Assembly: GCF_003144115.1 (NCBI RefSeq)
Contig: NW_020312022.1
Span: 288,116-352,115 of the forward strand
Direction of reading: 5' to 3'
Source of the DNA: Tilletiopsis washingtonensis
Taxonomy: Eukaryota; Basidiomycota; Exobasidiomycetes; Entylomatales
DNA length: 64,000 nt
Part shown: piece by piece, positions 56,158-64,000 of the stretch
Numbering within the stretch: position 1 is the first letter of the stretch
Layout of the letters: every line of letters starts with the position of its first letter
The notes under the pieces: model-generated
Databases searched by the model: none
The model's input: only the letters and a program-made list of their open reading frames with translations
What the model was told of the DNA's origin: nothing
Translations under genes and position numbers: made by a program

Positions 56158-58292
56158 ATGAGCAGCAGCAGCAGCTCGGCTCCGCCGTCGGGCGCCGCAC
56201 GCGCCGCGCCCGGCGAGACGCTGCCCGCGTCGTCGCGCCTCATCGTCGTGTCGAACCGCCTGCCCGTCACCATCAAGGCCGACGCCAGCCAGCCGGGCGG
56301 CTACTCCTTCACGCTGTCCAGCGGCGGCCTCGTCTCGGCGCTCTCCGGCTGCAAGAAGCGCATGGACTTCACCTGGATCGGCTGGCCGGGCATCAGCGTG
56401 CCGCCCGCCGACGCCGCCTTCATCGAGCAGCGCCTGCGCGACGAGTACAGCTGCCTGCCCGTCTGGCTCGACCCCGACGTCGCCGACCGCCACTACAACG
56501 GCTTCAGCAACTCGATTCTCTGGCCGCTCTTCCACTACCACCCCGGAGAGATGAACTTCGACGAGGCCAACTGGCTGGCGTACCGCGAGGCGAATCTCAT
56601 GTTCGCCGAGAAGGTGCGCGAGGAGGTGCGCCGCGGCGACATGGTCTGGGTGCAGGTGCGTGGTGCTGGGCGACATGCGACGGCTTGCGGCTCACATCTA
56701 CACTACAGGACTACCATCTCATGCTGCTGCCGCTCATGCTGCGCACGCTCATCGAGGGCTCCGGCGCACAGGGCCACGCCTCGCAGCGCGAGCTCGAGCA
56801 CGTGCGCCACGGCGTCGACGGCTCGTCGCACCTGCTGCACTCGGGCGCCCTCGCCGCGCCGCCGGGCTCCGAGGCGGCCGAGGGCGCCGCCGCCGCGGCG
56901 CGCAACGTCAGCGGGCAGAGCGGCGCCGCATACAGCAAGATGCAGGAGGAAGACGAGGAGATGGGCGGGCCGGGGCGGGGCACGAGCGACGGCGAGACGT
57001 CGCGCGGCGCCATCAAGATTGGCTTCTTCCTGCACACGCCATTTCCCAGCAGCGAGATCTACCGGTGAGTCAGGCCAGACCGCTGTGCGCTGCGGCGGCG
57101 CTGATGCGCGTGCAGCATCCTGCCGGTGCGGCGAGAGATCCTGCTGGGCATCCTGCACTGCGATCTCATCGGCTTCCACACGTACGACTACGCGCGGCAC
57201 TTTCTCTCGTCGTGCACGCGCATTCTCGGCCTGCCGACGATGCCAAACGGCGCCGAGTTCGAGGGCCGCTACGTGCACGTCGGCACGTACCCGATCGGCA
57301 TCGAGCCGAACCAGTTCCGCGACGGCCTCGAGCGCGAGAGTGTGCAGGCGCGCATCAAGACGCTCGAGCGGCGCTTCGAGGGCGTCAAGGTCGTCGTCGG
57401 CGTCGACCGGCTAGACTACATCAAGGGCATCCCGCAGAAGCTGCACGCGCTCGAGACGTTTCTGCAGGAGCACCCAGAGTGGATCGGCAAGGTGAGGAGG
57501 GTTGACGGCGCTCTTCGGCGGCAGCGCTGATGCGGCGCACCGCAGGTCGTGCTCGTGCAGGTCGCCGTGCCGTCACGGCAGGACGTGGAGGAGTACCAGA
57601 ACCTGCGCGCCATCATCAACGAGGCCGTCGGGCGCATCAACGGCCGCTTCGGCACCGTCGAGAGCATGCCGATCCACTTCTTGCATCGCTCGGTCAGCTT
57701 CGAGGAGCTGTGCGCGCTGTATGCGGTCAGCGATGCGTGCCTTGTGACGAGCACGCGCGACGGCATGAACTTGGTGAGCTGCAGAGACATGACGCGATGC
57801 ACAGCGACGCTGACTTTGTCTGCAGGTGTCCTACGAGTACATTGCGTGCCAGGGCGAGCGCAACGGCGTCATGATCCTGTCCGAGTTTGCTGGCGCTGCC
57901 CAGTGAGTCACGCAAAGTGTCGGTGCTTGTGCCGTAGCTGACGCCGCCGGGCAGGTCGCTCAACGGCTCGCTCATCGTGAACCCGTGGGACAAGTTCGCC
58001 GTCGCCGATGCGATTCACGAGGCGCTCACGATGGACCCCGAGACGCGCAAGGGCAACTTCAACAAGCTCAGCCGCTACGTGAACAAGCACACGGCGAGCT
58101 GGTGGGGCATGTCGTGCGTAGCGTTGCGGAGCGATAGGATATGCGCTGTGCTGACATAGGTCTCTTGTGCCCCTGTTGCAGCTTCGTCTCGGAGTGAGTC
58201 GAGCGCAGCAGCCCCGCAAACGTATCGCTGACTCTTCTCCGCGCAGTCTCAACCGCATCGAGATCGGCAAGGTCGGCACCAGCCAGCCATAG
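56158..58292 (+). CDS. TPS1: Trehalose-6-phosphate synthase
   Basis: Tps1 joins UDP-glucose and glucose-6-phosphate to make trehalose-6-phosphate. Eight exons join in frame: 56158-56655, 56709-57064, 57116-57491, 57546-57773, 57826-57902, 57955-58113, 58182-58193 and 58247-58292. GT20 motifs are all present: IVVSNRLPVTI, SSGGLVSAL, FTWIGWPGI, FSNSILWPLFHYHP, DYHLMLLP, GFFLHTPFPSSEIYR, TYPIGIEPNQF, GVDRLDYIKGIPQKL, QVAVPSR and STRDGMNLVSYEYI. Between LRTLIEG and IKIGFF there is an extra ~80-residue acidic, Ser/Gly-rich segment absent from yeast Tps1; a disordered insert at this place is known in the Cryptococcus enzyme. No phosphatase domain follows. The seventh exon is only 12 nt. Confidence 0.96.
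58182..58193 (+). other. 12-nt microexon in TPS1
   Basis: The exon lies between a TTGCAG acceptor and a GTGAGT donor. It contributes the end of a Ser codon, Phe-Val-Ser and two bases of an Asp codon, restoring the conserved WWGMSFVSDLNRIE end of the protein. Confidence 0.8.
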
Positions 58293-58398
58293 AGGGAGCG
58301 GCCGCCGCGCGAGTCACCAATACACACATAGATGCCACACGTCGCGTCGGTTGTGCTGCGGCGAGCCAGCGCCGACGTCTATAGATTACGCACGGCAG

Positions 58399-60107
58399 CT
58401 ACTCGATGCGGCCCTTGGCATCGGGCCCCGTGTCTTTCCGGCGATGCAGCGGCAGCACGTCGGCCGCGGCGTCCTCTGGCGGCAGGCCGGACTCGTTGGC
58501 GGCCGCGGCGAGGCGGCCGGCCTCTGCCTGCCGGTTCTTGCCGTATGCGTAGACAAGGCTGGGCGGGGGTCAGACAAGGCTCCGAGGCCTCCTGCTGCGG
58601 CACTCACCCGGCGATGAAGCCGACGCCGATGGCGCTCGTGCTGCCCAGCGTCGCCGGGTCGTGGAAGAAGACCATGCCGCTGAGCGCCAGCGGCAGCTTG
58701 TTGAGCGCGCCGACCATCGAGTATGTCGTCGACGACGTGGCGCGGATGCACCACGCCGTCGTGTACGAGATGAAGACGGCACACGCGCCCGAGAAGATGA
58801 TGGCTGCGAAGAGCGAATGCCGTGTCTCCGGCGGGCTGCGAGGGTGTGAGCTGAACGGCAGAATGGATAGCGCTGGTGCGCTCACAAGTTGCGCGAAAAG
58901 TTCTCGGAGCTCCAGTCCTCGACGAGCTGCTGCGTGTGAGCATGCGGCGGCAGCGCGGCGGCGGCGTGCTGCTCACCAGACTCATGAGGATCAGCACCGG
59001 CACGGAGAGCAGGTTGTTGTAGAACATCGTGTCCCAGTCCTTGAAGCCGGTGACCTTGATGCGCTTGCGCATGATCAGGACCTGAGAAGAGTCAGCATGC
59101 AATTGGCGTGCAAGGATCTGCAGCCAGACAGGACTCACGTATGCCGCGCTGAAGGCGCAGTTCAGCGCCATCCACACGTAGCCGCTGTTCAGCACGCCCC
59201 AGCCGCCCAGCCCGTCGAGCACGGCCTGCGCGTTGCCCTGCCCAGCGAGCTCGGCGATGCGCGCCTTCTCCGCCGCCAGCGGGTCGGCGACGCCGACGTC
59301 GATGCCCGAGATTGGGTCCTGCGTGATGGCGTTGAGAGAGTCGGGCGCGTGCGGCATGCGCAGGTTGGCGATCTCGAGCACGTGCGAGATGTCCGACGAC
59401 GCCGCGATGAGCGACGACACGACCATGAGCACAAAGGAGAGCATGATGATGCGTGTGAGGCGCGCCTGGAAGAGGAACACCTCGCCGTAGGCCTGGACCC
59501 CATCACCCGACGTCAGCTGGTGCAGTAAGAGCACGACCCGCGGCACGCACGATGAGAATGATGGTGAGGTTCTTGAAGATGGTGTAGACGGGAATGCTCA
59601 GGAATTGCTGCGCTGTGTCAGCGACAGGCATGCGCTGCAGGACCGCACCACGCACCAGCGCCTTGCTGCCCGTCCAGATGACGAAGACGAGCAGCGTCGA
59701 GATGGGCAGCCAGGCCCGCGCGTCCTGCCAGCTAAAGTCGCGGATCTGGATCGCGCCCGACGAGCGTGCGGCGCGCACGAGGAGCACGCCGACGAGCGAC
59801 TGCACGAGCAGCACGAGCATGTTGAGCGAGAAGTGTGCCGAGAGCACGTACTGCGGGCGCATGAGCGGCGGGCACGACAGGACAGGTGCGGCGCACTGCG
59901 GCGCACCTTGTTCACCACCGTCATGAGGATGCTGGCCGAGCAGTAGCTGAGGATCGGCGGCAGCGCGCTTGCGCGGGCCAGCGCGGCACTTGATGCGGCT
60001 GCCGGTGTGCCCCGCGGCGCAGGCTCGCCGTCGCCCGGCGGCAGGAACGGCTCGCGGTCGGCGGGCGCAGCGGCCGGCGGCGCGAAGAAGCTGCGCGAGC
60101 TCGACAT
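58399..60107 (-). CDS. VRG4: Golgi GDP-mannose transporter Vrg4
   Basis: Vrg4 exchanges cytosolic GDP-mannose for GMP across the Golgi membrane, feeding mannan and glycosphingolipid synthesis. About nine exons cover a short cytosolic N-terminus, then helix 1 ([20 protein letters not shown]) and [37 protein letters not shown] and [17 protein letters not shown] follow, then [15 protein letters not shown]. The two nucleotide-sugar recognition motifs are intact: [14 protein letters not shown] (FYNN) and [14 protein letters not shown] (GALNK). The end reads [15 protein letters not shown] with a ~35-residue charged tail. Between LARLTRI-type helices a lumenal loop of ~60 residues ([19 protein letters not shown]) is larger than in yeast. 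The stop at 58,399 leaves ~105 bp to the convergent TPS1. Exon borders are by frame and motif. Confidence 0.93.
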
Positions 60108-60678
60108 GGCGCAGGCCGGGGCCAGAGCGGGCCAAGGCGACGTGTGTGTGCGGTAGCTGGTAATGCAGAAGCTGAGTGGCGCGGTGGCCGACGGATGAAG
60201 TGGACCGGTGGATGGAGCAGGCCGGAGGCGGAGCAGGCCGGCGTCGGGATGGCGGAGCAGCGCCAAGGGGAGCCCGAGCTTCGCAGCGAGGACGAGGCGA
60301 GAGCCGTGCGCGCGGGCTGCGTGGGAACGCGCGACTCCTGCGCAGGCTGCTTGTCCTCGCCGCCGCCAGAGCCTGATCGCACAGCCTGCGTGATGGGTCA
60401 GCACGGCGTGAGCTGCCTCGTGGGTGCAGTGCACGCGGCGGTGCAGAGCGGGGGAATGTGTGTGCGGCGTGCGGGGCAGGAGTGGGAAAGGGGCTGGGCT
60501 GCTCGGCGGCGCACGGGGCGCACGGCAGGCCGCCAGCGTGGCGCATGCTCGGTGCTCGGCGCGCCTCCCGCGGCACGCGGCGCGGCGGCAAAACGCCGCC
60601 GCGAAGGGAGCAACACCTGCGACCGCCTCGGCGCCAGCACCCATGCCTCTCACCCTCACACCCGCACCCGCCGCCGCC
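60108..60678. other. Divergent promoter region of VRG4 and the PBDC1 gene
   Basis: About 570 bp lie between start codons. I see no gene and no clear repeat here. Confidence 0.6.
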
Positions 60679-62067
60679 ATGACGTCCGAGTTCGACGCCA
60701 ACCGCGCGCAGAACCTGCCCGAGATCGAGAAGCAGATGGCCGTCAAGTGCGTCGAGCATGCACAGACCTACTGGAACCTCCTCGAGAAGCTCGACGCGCG
60801 CAGCCTGCGCCTCACCAAGCTCGACGACGACATCTACGCGCACATGCTCGACGCCTTTCCCGAGCTCGCCGAGGGCGCCGCCGGCGACGCCGCCGTGGGC
60901 AAGATCGACGAGGAGGAGATGAAGAGCGAGAGCGGCAAGACGCGCTGGCGCGAGTTCATTGCGCGCTACGAGGGCAAGGGTGAGCAGCGCAGCGAGAGAC
61001 GTCCACGCAGCGAGCGAAGCGAGCGAAGGGGGCGGAGAGTGGTGAACGTGGCGCTGCGGTGCAAATTCCACGCATGCGCCCACTGGGAGCTGCGGTCGAT
61101 GAAGGGGCTGGCTGGGCCGGAGACCACCGGCGCGGCGAGAGCTGTGGCGAAGCCTATCGGGCTGGGCTGCAGTGTCGCTCTGCGGGCTGTGGAGGCCGTG
61201 AGCGTGTCTGTCTGTCCTCTTCGAGCTGCCGCGACGTTCCAGGCTGCCGCGTCACAGACTACTGACACCAGGCGCCGCGCAGTGACCGACTACAACTTCG
61301 GCACGCTCATCCGCACCGACGCCAGCGAGGAGTACACGCAGTTCAACACCACCTTTGGTGAGTCGAGATGGAGGTAGCGAGGTGCTGCGCGGGCGGACTA
61401 GTCGGTGTGAGGGCGGCGACGTCACAGGGATGAAGGGCTCGAGGCGTTGTTGACGCCAGGGACTGCGATGCTGCGAGGACGCAGGGCTCGTGACACGAGA
61501 GCTAGCCGATGCCGAGCTCTTCGTCGGCAGCATCAAGCGTCTGGAGCGTCTCTCCATGACGCTCGGTGTGGCCTGTCTCGGCGCCGCCCGTCTCGGCGCC
61601 GCTCAGAGCACAGAGGAATGCCTGCGGGGGCCCAGCGTACGGAAGAGCAGCTGTATAGCCAATCCGAATTGGCACGGCCGTGAAGCGCATCAGAAGCTAG
61701 CATCCTCGCCGCGTCGAGCAAGGGCGCTTGCCGCTCTGTGAGGCCTCGCTGGCGGTACGCGGCGCACTCTCGAACACACGAGCGGACTGGCACTGCGGGC
61801 CACGATCGCGCGTCCAGCGCGTCCCGGACCGCGCCTGCAGCACTCCTCGAATAGCCTCTTCGTGCCGTAACTGACACCTGCTCTTCAGTCACGCGGATGC
61901 AGTTCTACGTGTACGAGATTGCACGCAACCGGCGGGGGCTGAATGACTGGGTGCGCACCAAGGCGCAGAAGGAGGCCGAGGAGGAGAAGGCAAAGGTGAG
62001 TCTTCCGGCGTGCGGAGCGAGGCTGCAGCTGACGCGGTGACGCTCGCAGAAGAAGGGCAAGAAGTGA
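60679..62067 (+). CDS. PBDC1-like protein (DUF757 family)
   Basis: Four exons join in frame: 60679-60979, 61283-61357, 61889-61995 and 62050-62067. The ~165-residue product starts [20 protein letters not shown], contains [34 protein letters not shown] and [12 protein letters not shown], then [20 protein letters not shown]. It closes with [20 protein letters not shown] before a Lys/Glu-rich end (KKGKK). This matches the small, widely conserved eukaryotic and archaeal PBDC1 family. The biochemical function is not settled; despite the 'polysaccharide biosynthesis domain' name there is no visible catalytic site. The first two introns, 303 and 531 nt, are long. An in-frame Met 12 codons upstream (MPLTLTP) is possible, but the chosen start matches family starts better. 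Confidence 0.9.
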
Positions 62068-62572
62068 GCATAGAGTTGCTGCGACACGGGCTGTGCTCTG
62101 GGCGGGTGCGGCGCACTGGCTTGCGCTCTCTGTCCGACTGCAGGCTCTTAATCTAATGCGTGCTCAGCTGGAGCGGCGAGGTTGCCGACGGCGAAGCGGT
62201 GCGCGTCTGGCGAAGCGATGTGACATTGGCAAGGGCATCTATGTGGCGGTCAAGGGTGGTGACGAAGGTATGTGAATGAAGGGAGGAGATATGCGTCTAT
62301 GGATGGCGGTGCTTGATGGCTGCGATGTTGACAGCGAGGCGGCACGACGGCCGACGATGGGCGACGACGGCGGTGCGAGGACTTGATGGCGACAACAGCG
62401 GCTGCTCGACGGCGACTGCAAGCGTGTGGCCTGCGTGCGTCGGGCTGCAGAAGGGCAACGGGTCAGCACGAGTTATGCGATGTGATGTGCTCGAGCGGAA
62501 GCCGCTGCTCGACCGCACCCGCTTGACGCCTCGTACGCCCGCCCCACTACATGCCTCGTCGAGCCACTCACC
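62068..62572. other. Convergent intergenic gap near the chromosome end
   Basis: About 500 bp without a credible gene, between the PBDC1 stop and the small minus-strand frame. It may hold both 3' untranslated regions. Confidence 0.5.
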
Positions 62573-62824
62573 CTAGGCGCCCATGCGGGCGACACGCGTC
62601 TGGCAGCCGGCCTTGACGGCTGCGCCCGTCTGCAGCAGCAGCTCGGCCTCGTCGGCGGCGGCGCGGGCCGTGGGGCTGGCGGGCTGCGGCGCGGCGCTGG
62701 GCGACGGCACCATGCCCACGCGGCGCGGCGAGTTGCTCAGCACGGCGGCCGGCGCGGCGGGGGCGCTGAGCGGCGGCGCACGCAGCGCGGCGCGGGTGGT
62801 GAAAGTGCGGATGTGCGCGAGCAT
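62573..62824 (-). CDS. Small protein with mitochondrial-presequence-like start
   Basis: A single frame of 83 residues starts MLAHIRTFTTRAALRAPPLS, which has Arg, hydroxyl and hydrophobic residues and no acids, the usual look of a mitochondrial presequence. An Ala/Pro-rich middle and a short helical end follow (DEAELLLQTGAAVKAGCQTR). I do not recognise the family. The stop is followed directly by GGTGAGTGG, so a donor may lie just after it, and more exons downstream cannot be excluded. It is the gene nearest the telomere. Coding status rests on the composition of the N-terminus and the clean frame. Confidence 0.45.
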   Translation of the reverse strand: MLAHIRTFTTRAALRAPPLSAPAAPAAVLSNSPRRVGMVPSPSAAPQPASPTARAAADEAELLLQTGAAVKAGCQTRVARMGA

Positions 62825-63909
62825 GGTGGGTGGCGTGTGCGCTGGTGCGAAGCGGTGTGAGGTGACGGTGTGAGGTGCGACGGTGGGCAGTGCAGAGCGT
62901 TGCGGCAGAGGTGGTGGGCGGGAGCAGGGCAGGAGTGCCAGTACTGCGCCTTATGTACCCTGCGGCCACCGCTCCGTGCGCTCTTCCAGCAGATCTGCGA
63001 GGCGGCCCGCCTGAGTGCTCATTCGACGCTGATATGGCGTCGGCCGGCGGCATTGCCCCAGCGCACACGCTCAGGGGGGCGGCGCCGCGGTGCCTCGGCG
63101 GAACTCTCGTCGGCGCGCGGGCTACCCCAGAACGCATGCACGCCGGCACGTTGCGTGGAGGTCTTGCGGGGGTCCTGCCCGATGAGGCCTGTGCGCAGCG
63201 GCCGGCGCATGAACTGATAGCCCAGCGCTCGTGGCGCGACGGCGGCAGCATGACTCGCTCTCGCGGCCGGCAATCTCGCTGGGGCAGCGAGCGGAATCTT
63301 TGGGACGCGCCGGCGCACAGACCACGCGCGACGCGAGCGGCGCTCAGGGGAAGCCCTAGAACATTTGGCAAAGCTGACTATCCAGCAGCACCAGTCACTC
63401 TTGTTGGCAAGTCATGCCTGATACTGCATGCCTGCTGCTGCAGCCACGCACCCAATGGATGAAGGAAGAGCAGGACTGGTCAGACAGCAGCCTTGGCATA
63501 GCCCCTGCCACCCACTGGCTGCAAAGTCACAGGCCCAGGCCTCTGCCAGGGACAATGGCAATCAACTGTTGTGCCACTAGAATAAGACTGCACACAGCAC
63601 CACACATTGCTCAGGCTCCTTGTGCGCCATGCAGGGCTACAGTGTCAGTATTGAGGTCTTAGAGGGCAGGCATGCTCTATCAATAAGCTGGCCAGCAATG
63701 TTGAGGAGCAGGCCAGCAAGAGCAAGAGTTATGACAGCACCAGTGCGCAGATTATTGCCCCTTGCTGCAGTTCTGGGTGTTTGGAGGAGGAAGGAGCAAC
63801 AAGCTGTTTGGCAGCAACTGGGGCAGAATTTTGTCCTCTGTTTACAACCCTTGCTGCCCTCCACCAAATGATGATTGCACACTTCCTTGGCCCCTGCATG
63901 CCCTCAGGG
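62825..63909. other. Subtelomeric region with CpG-depleted block
   Basis: The first ~535 bp are normal GC- and CpG-rich DNA. From ~63,360 to the telomere the sequence changes: only three CpG sites remain in ~545 bp, while TG and CA are common and GC content falls. Short open frames here show no family features. This looks like subtelomeric repeat or silenced DNA rather than genes. Confidence 0.7.
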
Positions 63910-64000
63910 TTAGGGTTAGGGTTAGGGTTAGGGTTAGGGTTAGGGTTAGGGTTAGGGTTAGGGTTAGGGTTAGGGTTAGGGTTAGGGTTAGGGTTAGGGT
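63910..64000 (+). repeat. Telomere repeat (TTAGGG)n
   Basis: About fifteen perfect TTAGGG units run to the last base, in the orientation of the G-rich strand reaching the right chromosome end. A degenerate TCAGGG unit precedes them. Confidence 0.99.

Noticed and set aside
1-64000. tRNA, rRNA, CRISPR arrays and transposons
   Set aside because: I found no paired A/B-box tRNA signals, no rRNA-like sequence, no spacer-repeat arrays and no transposase or reverse-transcriptase motifs.

Overview
The window is eukaryotic and almost certainly fungal. It is very GC-rich, carries many short GT-AG introns (mostly 50-90 nt, donors usually GTGAGT or GTGCGT), and ends at position 64000 in an uninterrupted (TTAGGG)n telomere, so it is the right end of a chromosome. 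Compact spacing, intron-dense genes, a Nce101-type small protein and a basidiomycete 'macrophage-activating glycoprotein' homologue point to Basidiomycota. A smut-like lineage (Ustilaginomycotina) is my best guess, at low confidence.

Layout: 1-15 kb is dense housekeeping. It holds the tail of an unknown gene, an ATP-dependent DNA ligase with a SWIM-like zinc finger, NAD(P)HX epimerase, an ER Qa-SNARE (Ufe1/syntaxin-18 type), the small GTPase Arl2, a GPI-anchored secreted glycoprotein, a histidine phosphatase with a disordered insert, Nce101, and the mitochondrial fission protein Fis1. 16-22.5 kb holds a 14-TM MFS drug exporter and the actin/formin polarity factor Bud6. 23.3-31.7 kb is one giant, intron-rich gene for a ~2,400-residue multidomain protein. 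Its order is disordered N-terminus, coiled and propeller-like regions, a GBP/VLIG-type G domain, a long Cys/His zinc-binding array, and a C-terminal VWA domain. It is the most unusual object in the window.

34.9-42.2 kb encodes a ~2,400-residue RA-PH scaffold with an enormous disordered N-terminus. It and a GATA zinc-finger factor (46.7-48.7 kb) are separated and preceded by gene-poor stretches of 4.5 and 3.2 kb. 48.9-62.1 kb returns to compact housekeeping: Pat1 (mRNA decapping), Mak11 (60S biogenesis), a glutathione S-transferase, trehalose-6-phosphate synthase, the Golgi GDP-mannose transporter Vrg4, and a PBDC1 homologue. A small possible mitochondrial protein is the last gene, only ~1.1 kb from the telomere repeat.

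Between ~63,360 and the telomere the sequence abruptly loses CpG (3 sites in ~545 bp) while the DNA just inside is CpG-rich. This suggests a methylated or mutated subtelomeric block. Functionally, Bud6 and the RA-PH protein both belong to polarity signalling, and several genes act in the secretory pathway or at the cell surface (Ufe1, Vrg4, Nce101, GPI protein). The rest are unrelated neighbours. Exon borders were chosen by frame continuity and family motifs and have not been checked against transcripts.
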